A stretch of DNA of 54,406 nucleotides from JAWLDV01 sp046537975 (GTDB lineage Bacteria > Desulfobacterota > Desulfobulbia > Desulfobulbales > SURF-16). The notes beneath the pieces were generated by a model that saw only the letters and a list, made by a program, of their open reading frames with translations, did not search any database and was not told the DNA's origin. Position 1 is the stretch's first letter. Each line of letters starts with the position of its first letter. The position numbers were made by a program, and so were the translations under genes. The stretch is from positions 1 to 54,406 of the forward strand of contig JBKHJR010000008.1 in assembly GCA_046537975.1 (NCBI GenBank). Direction: 5' to 3'. This document shows, one piece after another, positions 34,681-43,094 of this stretch.

Positions 34681-36435
34681 TTGTCACTATTTTTTCTAAA
34701 AACCAGTAACCTGCAGAAAAGAGGACTAAGCAATCTGGTCCTGCCTTTTTTTAAAAGATATCGATGGCGCGTCTTGTTCGGGATCACAGCACTGCTGTTT
34801 GTAGACGGCCTGCAGCTGATAATCCCCAAGTTTATCGAGAAAGCAGTGGATCTTATGGAAACAGGCGGCACCAGCCAGGCAGACCTGAACAGCTATGCCT
34901 TCTGGATTATGTCCTGCGCCTTCTTCATTATGGTAAGCCGCTACCTGTGGCGTACCTCTATTTTAGGATTCTCGCGTCTGATTGAAAGAGGGATCCGCAA
35001 CCGGTTTTTCAATCACATTCTCTCCCTGGATGCCGCTTTTTTCCAGCGTTCACCCCCGGGACGGATTATGGCCCTGGCCACCAACGATCTTACTGCAGTG
35101 CAGATGGCGACAGGTATGGGTCTGGTGGCCAGCCTGGATGCAGTAGTTATGACCTGTGCCGCTCTGGCTTTCATGGCTAATATAAGTCCGGTCCTGACCG
35201 TAATCGCCATACTGCCCATGCCAGCCCTGGCCATCCTGTCCAGGATCCTATCCAGACGCCTTCATCACCGGTTTGCCAGAGTCCAGGAACAGTTTGCCAG
35301 GCTCAGCGAATTTGCCAGAAACAGTATCGGCTCCATAAAACTGATCAAGGCCTACACCCAGGAACCCTTTTTTGCAGATCGCTTTACTTTACTGGGAAAG
35401 CAGTATGTCAGGGAAAATCTTGGGCTGGCCCGGGTCCAGGCTACCCTGTTTCCAGCCTCTACCCTGGCCGGCAACCTCAGTCTCCTGCTGATCCTGCTTT
35501 TCGGAGGCCGGCTAACCATCAACGGTGTTATCAGCAGCGGTGAATTCGTGGCCTTTATCTCCTACATTTACCTTCTTACCTGGCCCATAATGGCCATAGG
35601 CTGGGTTTTGACCCTATTTCAGAGGGGAATAACCTCTCTGGGACGATTGCAGGAAACCATGGAAGAAAAACCTGTATTGATAGAAACCGCAGATCCCCTG
35701 GAGGTAAAAAACCTGAAAGGAACTATTTACTGTCAGGAGCTTTCCTTCTCGTATCCGAATCATACCAGGCTGGTCTTAAACAGATTTTCCTGCCGGATTA
35801 ATGCGGAAAAAATTACAGGGATTACCGGGCCTTCCGGTTCGGGTAAAACCACTCTCTGCCGGCTCCTCACCCGCAGTTATCCGGTGGCAAGAGAAATGCT
35901 CTACTTTTCCGGCATTGATGTCAATGATCTGAAGATCTCAACTGTGAGGGAAGCTGTCTCCTATGTCAGCCAGGACACCATTCTCTTTTCCGATACTATT
36001 GCCGCCAATATAGGTTTCGGCAGTCCGGACTCCAGCCAGGAGGAAATAGAAGAGGTCGCTGCAGCCTGCTTCCTGCATGAAGAAATCCTGCAAATGGCTG
36101 ATGGTTATCAGACCAGGCTGGGGGAAAAAGGCGTGACCATATCAGGGGGACAAAGACAGCGTCTGGCCCTGGCCCGGGCTCTGATCCTGGATAGGCCCTT
36201 TATCATCATAGATGACGGGTTATCTGCAGTTGATTTTAAAACGGAACAAAGGATTATGGAAGCAATCACCCCCTGGCTCCGGGGAAAAACCTGCATCCTG
36301 ATTTCCCATAGATTGGCGCCCCTTGAGCTGGCCCACCAGATTATCATAATGCAGGAAGGCCGGGTAAGCGGTAAAGGCACTCACCAGGAGCTGGCAAAAA
36401 CCAACAGCTACTATCAGAAGATGTTAAGCTCTTAA
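34681..36435 (+). CDS. ABC exporter subunit A (heterodimer, degenerate ATP site)
   Basis: I place the start at the TTG at 34681 (584 residues), since GAGGTG lies 7 nt upstream. The open frame reaches back to 34603, but those codons have no family counterpart. A six-helix exporter membrane domain (about 20-300) is followed by an ATPase domain with Walker A GPSGSGKTT, signature ISGGQRQR, Walker B FIIIDD and H-loop LISHRL. The catalytic glutamate after Walker B is aspartate (DDGLSAVD). The partner gene starts 118 bp downstream. This matches heterodimeric exporters such as BmrC/BmrD and TM287/288, which expel drugs or lipids. Substrate unknown. Confidence 0.9.
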   Translation: MSLFFLKTSNLQKRGLSNLVLPFFKRYRWRVLFGITALLFVDGLQLIIPKFIEKAVDLMETGGTSQADLNSYAFWIMSCAFFIMVSRYLWRTSILGFSRLIERGIRNRFFNHILSLDAAFFQRSPPGRIMALATNDLTAVQMATGMGLVASLDAVVMTCAALAFMANISPVLTVIAILPMPALAILSRILSRRLHHRFARVQEQFARLSEFARNSIGSIKLIKAYTQEPFFADRFTLLGKQYVRENLGLARVQATLFPASTLAGNLSLLLILLFGGRLTINGVISSGEFVAFISYIYLLTWPIMAIGWVLTLFQRGITSLGRLQETMEEKPVLIETADPLEVKNLKGTIYCQELSFSYPNHTRLVLNRFSCRINAEKITGITGPSGSGKTTLCRLLTRSYPVAREMLYFSGIDVNDLKISTVREAVSYVSQDTILFSDTIAANIGFGSPDSSQEEIEEVAAACFLHEEILQMADGYQTRLGEKGVTISGGQRQRLALARALILDRPFIIIDDGLSAVDFKTEQRIMEAITPWLRGKTCILISHRLAPLELAHQIIIMQEGRVSGKGTHQELAKTNSYYQKMLSS

Positions 36436-36553
36436 GTAAGGTGAGTGGATTAAAAAATATTAAAAATAGATAGTGGCAAACAGGACCACAGATAATATAC
36501 GAAATTTTCTGACTTAGGCCCTGAACTGCGAACCAAAAAACTGGAAACTGAAT

Positions 36554-38299
36554 TTGCGTCGATACGATTTCGGCTATTTTGAAGAAGATAAGCTGACCGG
36601 GGCAGGGGACACCGGCATCTGGCAGAGGATCATGCAGTTTACCTCCGGATGGTGGTGGTTTATCGTCCTGGCAATCGGTCTCTCCCTGCTGGTTACCGGT
36701 GCCACCCTCAGCCTTCCGGCCCTTCTGAAGGAGGGAGTGGACAGCTATATCATGAATGAGGAGATTCCCCTGGACCAGCGCCTGGAAGGGGTGACCATGC
36801 TGTCCGGATTCTTTGCCTTTCTGGCTTTCCTGGCTTTTGGGGCGGCGTTTGCCCAGGCCCTAATTCTGGAATGGATAGGGCAGAACATCATGCACAACAT
36901 ACGCTGTCAGCTCTATAGCCATCTCCAGAAAATAGGCCTTGATTTCTATCATAAAAATCCCTCCGGGAAGCTTGTTACCAGGCTGACAAATGACATCAGC
37001 AACCTCTATGAGATGTTTACCTCGGTCATTGTCACCCTTTTTAATGACTTTATGCAGCTGGGGGGGATTTTGATCATCCTCTTTATCATAAATACCCGAT
37101 TGGCCAGTCTGATCTGCCTCCTTCTTCCGCTCGTCTTTTTAAATATTGTCTGGTTCAGCCGCCTGTCCCGCTATATATTCAGAGAGATCAGAACGGAGCT
37201 GGCCAGAATAAACGGTTTTCTCCAGGAGTCACTGTCAGGAATCAGCCTTATCCAGTCCCTGTCCAGAGAAAAAGACACTTACCGCCGGTTTCTCAAAAGA
37301 AACCAGTCTTATTTTTCCAGGTCCATGAAACAGATTAAAATTTTCGCGGTTTTTATGCCTTCCCTGGAGTTCTTCAGTACCGCCACCACGGCTCTTATTA
37401 TATGGTACGGCGGCAACAGAGTCCTGGCCCGGCAAATGACCATAGGTGAACTGGTCGCCTTTCTCTCCTATATGCGCCTGTTTTTCCGGCCCATGCGCGA
37501 ACTGTCCCAGAAATACTCAATTGTCCAGTCAGCCCTGGCTTCGGCCGAACGAATTTTCCAGTTACTGGACCAAAAAGCCACTGACCAGAAAGGAGATTTA
37601 ACCCCTTCTACTGACCTGGAAGGCAGGATCACATTCGAAAAGGTTACTTTCGGCTACAACTCGGGCTATCCTATTATCCGGGATACATCCTTTACTATAT
37701 ACCCGGGAGAGACAGTCGCCATCCGTGGACCTACCGGAATCGGCAAATCCACGATAATCAATCTTCTGGAAAAATTTTATGAACCGGATCAGGGCAGAAT
37801 TTACCTGGACGATTATGACCTGGTCCAGCTTGCACCCCGCTGGGTAAGAAAACAGATTGGCCTGGTTATGCAGGATGTCTTTGTTCTGCCGGCCAGCTTG
37901 AAGGAAAATATCCTTCTTGAGGTTGAATTAGATGACCGCAGCCTTATGGAAATAATTAAGATGGCAAGACTTTCTTATCTCATAGACAGGCTTCCCCAGG
38001 GATGGGATACTCTAATAGGTGAAGGAGGTCTTGAACTCTCAGCAGGTCAGCGGCAGCTTCTTGCTCTGGCCCGGGTACTGGCAAGGGATCCTGCCATTCT
38101 GGTACTGGATGAGGCAACTTCCAATATAGATACCCCTTCGGAACGTCTCTTGGAAGAGGCCATCAAGGAAACCATGTCTGAACGGACCTCCATTATTATC
38201 GCCCACCGGCCGACTTCTTTAAAACAGGCCGACCGTATCCTGGAACTCAGGGGAGGGCGGATAACTGAAAAAACAGGAATCGGTTTTATCGAGGATTGA
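36554..38299 (+). CDS. ABC exporter subunit B (heterodimer, canonical Walker B)
   Basis: This 581-residue full exporter half starts at TTG; the N-terminal DFGYFEEDKL matches the BmrD/YheH type, which supports that start although the ribosome site is weak. Six membrane helices (about 25-310) precede the ATPase domain, which has Walker A GPTGIGKST, Q-loop VMQDVFVLP, signature LSAGQRQLL, Walker B ILVLDEATS and H-loop IIAHRP. The catalytic glutamate is present, unlike in the upstream partner, while the signature has Ala in place of the first Gly. Pairing the two subunits gives one consensus and one degenerate ATP site, the known asymmetry of this exporter class. Confidence 0.91.
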   Translation: MRRYDFGYFEEDKLTGAGDTGIWQRIMQFTSGWWWFIVLAIGLSLLVTGATLSLPALLKEGVDSYIMNEEIPLDQRLEGVTMLSGFFAFLAFLAFGAAFAQALILEWIGQNIMHNIRCQLYSHLQKIGLDFYHKNPSGKLVTRLTNDISNLYEMFTSVIVTLFNDFMQLGGILIILFIINTRLASLICLLLPLVFLNIVWFSRLSRYIFREIRTELARINGFLQESLSGISLIQSLSREKDTYRRFLKRNQSYFSRSMKQIKIFAVFMPSLEFFSTATTALIIWYGGNRVLARQMTIGELVAFLSYMRLFFRPMRELSQKYSIVQSALASAERIFQLLDQKATDQKGDLTPSTDLEGRITFEKVTFGYNSGYPIIRDTSFTIYPGETVAIRGPTGIGKSTIINLLEKFYEPDQGRIYLDDYDLVQLAPRWVRKQIGLVMQDVFVLPASLKENILLEVELDDRSLMEIIKMARLSYLIDRLPQGWDTLIGEGGLELSAGQRQLLALARVLARDPAILVLDEATSNIDTPSERLLEEAIKETMSERTSIIIAHRPTSLKQADRILELRGGRITEKTGIGFIED

Positions 38300-38411
38300 G
38301 GTGTCAGGTTAATTGCCGCCCGCCGGACTTATTGCCTTCCCCCTGAGACCTGATAAAAACTAATCTGCTGTATAGCCGCGGATAATAAAGACCAGGAATT
38401 AAAAATATATC

Positions 38412-39176
38412 ATGAAAGGAATTACTCACAACGTGCCAGACCGCAAAGACGTGCTGGCCTTCTACGGCAGAAGCGAGGTGGATCTGCTCCCCCGGCAGCT
38501 GCGCCTGCTGGTCTGGAACGTTTACAAAGCCAGACGTCCTACCTGGTCTGCTGACTTTCAATATCTCACCTGGAAAAAGGACCTGGTTCTTCTTCAGGAG
38601 ATCTTGCTCCGGGAAACCGTGATAGCAACTTTAAAGAAATCCCATTCTCTCCGCTGGCATCTTGCCACCGGCTTCACCTCCAGGATCTCCCCTGCTGAAG
38701 CCGGAGTTATGACCGGGGCCCGGGCCGACCCCCTGGAAATCTTTTATCTCAGGTCCCCGGCTGCGGAACCGGTGGTACGCCTGCCCAAAATGGTCATTGC
38801 CACGGTTTATCAAGTGGAGAACCTGGCAGCCGGGCTGCTGGTTCTTAATGTTCATGCTATTAACTTCGTGGGGCTGCCTAAATTCAAACAGCAGATGCTG
38901 CAGCTTGAGGAAATTATTGCTACTCATGAAGGCCCGGTCCTCATGGGGGGGGATTTTAATACCTGGCTTTCCCGCCGTTCCAATTTCCTCCAGGAAATGA
39001 CTGCTGATCTCGATATGGATGCAGCTACTTTTTATCCGGACCGGAGATCCCGCTACTTTGGTAAAGCCATAGACCATGTCTTTGTCCGGGGTATCGATAT
39101 CATCTCTTCAACCTGCCATTCCGAGATCACCAGTTCCGACCATCAGCCCATAGATCTTGCCCTGGAAATCAGGTAG
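38412..39176 (+). CDS. Endonuclease/exonuclease/phosphatase (EEP) family protein
   Basis: This 254-residue protein has the EEP fold: LLVWNVYKARR near residue 33, the metal-binding glutamate in LLQEILL near 60, NVHAIN near 145, GGDFNTW near 178, IDHVFVRG near 227 and SSDHQPI near 242. These match the catalytic residues of the DNase I/exonuclease III/phosphatase superfamily. No signal peptide is evident. The substrate may be nucleic acid, phosphoinositide-like or another phosphodiester; the sequence does not decide. It lies between the ABC exporter and the pentapeptide lipoprotein with gaps of about 100 bp on each side, so operon membership is uncertain. Confidence 0.85.
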   Translation: MKGITHNVPDRKDVLAFYGRSEVDLLPRQLRLLVWNVYKARRPTWSADFQYLTWKKDLVLLQEILLRETVIATLKKSHSLRWHLATGFTSRISPAEAGVMTGARADPLEIFYLRSPAAEPVVRLPKMVIATVYQVENLAAGLLVLNVHAINFVGLPKFKQQMLQLEEIIATHEGPVLMGGDFNTWLSRRSNFLQEMTADLDMDAATFYPDRRSRYFGKAIDHVFVRGIDIISSTCHSEITSSDHQPIDLALEIR

Positions 39177-39273
39177 GAGAGATTTTAATATTTAAATTTT
39201 ATAATCAGGTGGTAATATCAATATCCTCATTTTTTACAAAATGACCAACCATAAATCATAATGGAGAAAAGGC

Positions 39274-40359
39274 ATGACAAATTTCCGCATCATCGGATGC
39301 TTCCTGACTATTGCTTTTCTTTCAGCCGGCTGTGGCCAAAGGCTTCAAATAGAGGACTCCCTGCAGAGCGGGGGGCAGCAGTTATCCAAGAGTGAAATAA
39401 GGGAAACATTAACCGGTGCCACCATAAATCTTACCAGTTGGGACGACTTGTATGAAGCAGAAGTCAAACTCCTGGCCAATGGAGACCTGAAAGCTGAAAA
39501 CGATCAGGGCGAACGTGATAAGGGTTTCTGGCAGATCACCGGAGACGACCGGTTCTGTTTCGGGTTCAGGGATTGGGTGCCGGGTGAAATGACCTGTTAC
39601 AGTCTTATTGGGCAAAACGATTACTATCAGCTCTTCAGCAGTACCGGCGGTCTGGAATTTACTTTTGAGATCACGGAAAAAGATGATCCCGAAGTACTAC
39701 AGAAGACAGAACAGCCTGAAGATTCCCGAACCGGAAACAGAGGAACTAAAAAAAGCTGGTACAGCTTTCTGTGGCCTTTCAATAATACTGACGAGGTTTC
39801 TGCGGTAAAGCCGAAAATTCGCCGTCTGCTGGAAGACAAGGAGTGTGTGGACTGTGACCTCAGCGGAGAAAATCTCGCCGGGGCAGACCTGGATGATGCC
39901 GACCTGGAGGGGGCAATTCTCAAGGGGGCAGATTTGAGAAGGGCTGTACTTACCGACAGCAACCTGACCGGAGCAGACCTGTCCGGGACCAACCTCAGAG
40001 AAGCGGATTTAAGAGGGGCGGTTCTGAAAAACGCCATTCTTTCGGAGGCAGACCTGGAACTGGCTTTACTGAAAGATGCTGACCTGAAAAATGCGAATCT
40101 GTCAAATGCCAGACTGGCTGACGCCGATCTGGATAAATCCCGCCTGGTCCGAGCCAATCTGCAGGGGGCGGACTTACACTGGGCCCGTCTCAGGAAGGCT
40201 AATTTGAAAGGAGCTGATCTTGAAAACGCATATCTGGTTAAGGCTGATTTCCGGAAAGCTGACTTAAACGGAGCCAATCTCAGCGACGCTGTGATCCAGC
40301 GCACTATTTTTAAGGACTGCAAAGGTTACAGCTCTGCGGATAAGAAAGAAGTAAAGTGA
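39274..40359 (+). CDS. Pentapeptide-repeat lipoprotein
   Basis: This 361-residue protein has a lipoprotein signal (lipobox LSAGC, cysteine at about residue 20). A beta-rich domain (about 45-130) with WQITGDDRFCFGF and EMTCYS resembles DUF995-like small envelope domains. A charged linker follows, then 31 uninterrupted pentapeptides of the A(D/N)LxX type from about residue 195 to 350. That run should form a right-handed quadrilateral beta-helix of nearly eight coils. The protein would be tethered in the envelope, with the helix in the periplasm or outside. Pentapeptide helices can mimic DNA (gyrase protection), but an exported one is unlikely to act on gyrase. Function unknown. GGAGAA precedes the ATG. 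Confidence 0.88.
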   Translation: MTNFRIIGCFLTIAFLSAGCGQRLQIEDSLQSGGQQLSKSEIRETLTGATINLTSWDDLYEAEVKLLANGDLKAENDQGERDKGFWQITGDDRFCFGFRDWVPGEMTCYSLIGQNDYYQLFSSTGGLEFTFEITEKDDPEVLQKTEQPEDSRTGNRGTKKSWYSFLWPFNNTDEVSAVKPKIRRLLEDKECVDCDLSGENLAGADLDDADLEGAILKGADLRRAVLTDSNLTGADLSGTNLREADLRGAVLKNAILSEADLELALLKDADLKNANLSNARLADADLDKSRLVRANLQGADLHWARLRKANLKGADLENAYLVKADFRKADLNGANLSDAVIQRTIFKDCKGYSSADKKEVK

Positions 40360-40382
40360 AAGTCGGGAGACTTAATGCTTGA

Positions 40383-41744
40383 TTAGTCGATCTGCTTACT
40401 CTTTATCTTGTGGTAGTATGTTTTGAGTGTTTTATGGAGAAAGCCGCGGATCTGCTTCAGGTTGCCGGAATGGCGGGCCCATATCTCCCGGAGAGGGGCC
40501 CTGCTGATCAACTTTCTGGTATGATCTTCGATATTTCTCCAGAGATCCCTTTTATAAGCGGTATCCAGAGTGATCAACTCCTGACAGCGTTCACTCCATT
40601 TGTTCTTAAGCCCCTGGAAACCAAAGCGGCTGAACCAGTACCAGCTGAAAAACAGGACCAGAACAAACCCGAGAACCGGAAACAGGAGATGATTGATACT
40701 GAGGGGATGCTGTCCGAGCAGACCCCCGATAAGGGTCTCTTCAGGAACCCCGAAGATCAGTTTGCTGATGGGCCCCAACATAAAAAAGAAAAAAAGCCCG
40801 ACTATCAAGGCAATCTTGCTTGTCTGAACTACCAGCCTCCTGCCTTTTTTAGCAAAACCGGCCATTGCTTCGCAGACCATCTCCAACTGACTGACCTGCT
40901 GATCTATGTCCTCCAAAATATGGTAAATTCTGAATCCCGGAGCCTTGAGGATTTTGCGCTTAAGATCTTCCCGCTCCCCCTCCCATGAAGCCAGCTGTTC
41001 CGTGGATCCGGCTACAGTGGGAGCATAAGTCAGATAGACATAGGGAATATCCTTGCGGCCCGTCATCTGGGAGAGATTCCAGCACAGCGCCCCGAAAGAC
41101 CTTACCAGATCGCTTAGGTTTTCGCACTCGTCGATCCGGTTCATGACAAAGACAATCCTGTCCTCTGCCGAGGATTCGGGCAGGGTGGAGCGGATGGCAT
41201 TATAAGTTTCCTTGATGGTTCCGGCTTTGTGCGGATCAAACATCAGGACTACCAGATCGGCAAGCCTGGCAAATTCTCCGAGTACAGAAAGGAATTCATA
41301 GCCCCGGTCTTTTTCAGTTACAGAATCAAGCATGCCGGGACTGTCAATGATGGCCATATTGCTGAGCAGATCATTGTCCACCAGTTTCAAGGAAAAATGG
41401 GAGATAAACCTTTCACCGTAAGCCTTGAAGGGGCTGAAGGGCAGGGACTCATCATTGACCAGAGTGGCTCCGGTGATCTCCGTAACCTCCTCCTCAGAGT
41501 CCGAAGTGATTATGGTAAATGAATCATCAGTAGGGGCCTGGCCGGTTCTCTGGATATCCTGGCCGAGCAGTTCATTGATCAGCGTGGACTTACCCGAGGA
41601 ATAGTTGCCTATCATTAAAACGATAGGCTTCCACTTCAGGACGGATTCCAAACCGCTGAAATCAACACTGTACCTGCTGAAAAGAGGGGACAGTTTCTCC
41701 TGAACCTGAGACTGCAATTCTTCCTGTAATTTTTTTTCATCCAT
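40383..41744 (-). CDS. Dynamin-like GTPase with C-terminal membrane helices
   Basis: The ATG at 41744 (453 residues) is preferred over a TTG 45 nt upstream. The GTPase domain shows P-loop GNYSSGKST (46-54), switch-region threonine in APTDDSFT, DSPGMLDS (about 134-141), and NRIDE as the NKxD-like base motif. Helical stalk segments follow, then two hydrophobic segments (about 308-335 and 350-380) that would form a membrane hairpin, and a basic helical tail. The layout is that of dynamin/EHD-type membrane-remodelling GTPases. Bacterial members are linked to membrane repair, vesicle formation or stress. It is convergent with the pentapeptide lipoprotein gene. Confidence 0.8.
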   Translation of the reverse strand: MDEKKLQEELQSQVQEKLSPLFSRYSVDFSGLESVLKWKPIVLMIGNYSSGKSTLINELLGQDIQRTGQAPTDDSFTIITSDSEEEVTEITGATLVNDESLPFSPFKAYGERFISHFSLKLVDNDLLSNMAIIDSPGMLDSVTEKDRGYEFLSVLGEFARLADLVVLMFDPHKAGTIKETYNAIRSTLPESSAEDRIVFVMNRIDECENLSDLVRSFGALCWNLSQMTGRKDIPYVYLTYAPTVAGSTEQLASWEGEREDLKRKILKAPGFRIYHILEDIDQQVSQLEMVCEAMAGFAKKGRRLVVQTSKIALIVGLFFFFMLGPISKLIFGVPEETLIGGLLGQHPLSINHLLFPVLGFVLVLFFSWYWFSRFGFQGLKNKWSERCQELITLDTAYKRDLWRNIEDHTRKLISRAPLREIWARHSGNLKQIRGFLHKTLKTYYHKIKSKQID

Positions 41745-41884
41745 TTTGATTGCCCATATCTTGAGATACGCTGTGGTTGATGATGTCAATGACCGATTGA
41801 TTCATTAATTAATAGTTTAACATAATCATGGAGTCGGAAGGAGAAAATTTAGAAGAAATTTTGGAAGGTCATTGGCAATAGACC

Positions 41885-42016
41885 AAACAGGTGTCAAATC
41901 GGAAAACAGGATCAGGCGAACCATGCTGATACGAGAGGTTGAACCTCCGCTGTCCCGCTTGGAGCGGGGAGTTAAGATCCGTTTATATTCGAAGGTGGTA
42001 TGCTGGACACCTGTTT
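41885..42016. repeat. 132-bp inverted-repeat element beside the tRNA genes
   Basis: AAACAGGTGTC (41885-41895) and its exact complement (42006-42016) bound a 132-bp unit. Inside, AAAC-A-GGATC pairs with GATCCGTTT (one bulge), CCCGCT with AGCGGG, and GAGG with CCTC. The whole unit could fold as a branched hairpin. It begins 10 bp past the tRNA-Glu 3' end. It could be a MITE-like remnant, a structured transcript or a terminator region. No target-site duplication is visible. Confidence 0.5.
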
Positions 42017-42025
42017 ACTGAAACT

Positions 42026-42103
42026 TGGCGTCCCCAAGGGGATTTGAACCCCTGTTGCCGGCGTGAAAGGCCGGTGTCCTGGACCTGGCTAGACGATGGG
42101 GAC
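42026..42103 (-). tRNA. tRNA-Glu (anticodon TTC)
   Basis: The minus strand folds as a full cloverleaf. The acceptor GTCCCCA pairs with TGGGGAC, the anticodon loop CTTTCAC sits in a CCGGC/GCCGG stem, the T-arm carries GGTTCAAAT, and a G73-CCA end is encoded. It is 30 bp downstream of tRNA-Lys and probably co-transcribed with it. Confidence 0.96.
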
Positions 42104-42132
42104 GTATATATCTCTACTTAATGACTGGTGAC

Positions 42133-42208
42133 TGGTGGGTCGTGCAGGATTCGAACCTGCGACTCTCTGCTTAAAAGGCAGATACTCTACCAGCTGAGTT
42201 AACGACCC
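42133..42208 (-). tRNA. tRNA-Lys (anticodon TTT)
   Basis: The minus strand gives a complete cloverleaf. The acceptor is GGGTCGT/ACGACCC, the D-arm contains AGCTGGTAGAG, the anticodon loop CTTTTAA has TTT, the T-loop is TTCGAAT, and ACCA is encoded at the 3' end. It is the first gene of a two-tRNA unit. Confidence 0.97.
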
Positions 42209-42219
42209 TGAAAAGGCTA

Positions 42220-42248
42220 TAAATAGCTAAATATGACTTATGTGTCAA
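42220..42248 (-). promoter_or_regulatory. Promoter of the tRNA-Lys/tRNA-Glu unit
   Basis: On the minus strand, a perfect TTGACA (42243-42248), a 17-bp spacer and TATTTA (42220-42225) lie 11 bp upstream of the mature tRNA-Lys 5' end. Position and spacing fit a stable-RNA promoter. Confidence 0.65.
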
Positions 42249-42394
42249 GACTTTCTGAACAACTTTTTCCATTATTGCCTTTTTCTTTTCTTTTGCAAAA
42301 TACCTTGTTAAGTAACGTCTGTTCTGCTATTTAATTCAGATGATTCCTAAGGCGGGTATCATAATTATATCGATTAATTCTGGAGTTAAAAAAA

Positions 42395-43000
42395 ATGGGA
42401 TTACTTTCCTCATCATTTACTTTTGTCCGCTATGCCGTGGCAGGGGAGATGCCGGATAATTTCTGGGATTTTGCCGATGAACGCATAAGTGCTAACAGCT
42501 TCCGGGATATAGACGATTCCCTGGATGAACGTTCCATAGGCTGGGTATCGATCCATAACATGTTTGACAACGATCTGCAGTACGAGAATTATGGAGTCGG
42601 AGACTACATCGTCTTAAGTTTACGGATCGATGAAAGAAAGGTCTCCCCTAAGCTTTTAAAAAAATTCTGCCTCAAGGAGGAGGAGCGCCTCAAAAAGGAA
42701 AGAGAACTCCCCAAATTGAACAGATCCCAGCAAATGGAAATCAAGGAAAATGTCCGTCTCCAGCTCCTGAAACAGACCCCGCCTCAGGCTGCCACCTATG
42801 ATATATGCTGGAACCTGGCGGAATCCGTTCTTTACTTCTTCTCTACTTCGGAAAAGGTCCAGGCTGAACTGGAAGATTTTTTTAAGGAGACCTTCGGCCT
42901 TTCCCTGCAGCTTCAGATTCCTTATCTTACGGCGGAACATCTGCTGGGTCCTGACCGCCATGATGCCCTGGCCCGACTTGGCCCCCAAATCTACATTTGA
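42395..43000 (+). CDS. RdgC-like protein (short form)
   Basis: This 201-residue protein begins MGLLSSSFTFVRYAVAGEMP and continues with FRDIDDSLDERSIGWVSI. These features resemble the N-terminal part of RdgC, the ring-shaped DNA-binding protein that limits RecA loading. E. coli RdgC is about 300 residues, so this protein is roughly two-thirds of that length. The charged KEEERLKKERELPKLNRSQQ helix near 95 also fits RdgC. CTGGAG precedes the ATG by 9 nt. An uncharacterised gene follows after 94 bp and may be functionally linked. Assignment is by eye. Confidence 0.62.
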   Translation: MGLLSSSFTFVRYAVAGEMPDNFWDFADERISANSFRDIDDSLDERSIGWVSIHNMFDNDLQYENYGVGDYIVLSLRIDERKVSPKLLKKFCLKEEERLKKERELPKLNRSQQMEIKENVRLQLLKQTPPQAATYDICWNLAESVLYFFSTSEKVQAELEDFFKETFGLSLQLQIPYLTAEHLLGPDRHDALARLGPQIYI

Positions 43001-43094
43001 TTCAACCAGTTGCTTTTACTGGTGCTGTTGCTAAAAGACGATGAGTGGCACCTGTGTGGCAAAACTAATAACCAACAAACGATACAAATAAAAC

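Noticed and set aside
41939..42121. 60-codon plus-strand open frame across the inverted repeat and tRNA-Glu
   Set aside because: It runs antisense through a tRNA gene and has no ribosome site.
42026..42208. tRNA pair as an integration site for a genomic island
   Set aside because: There is no integrase, no duplicated tRNA 3' end and no mobile genes nearby. The flanking genes look like ordinary chromosome.
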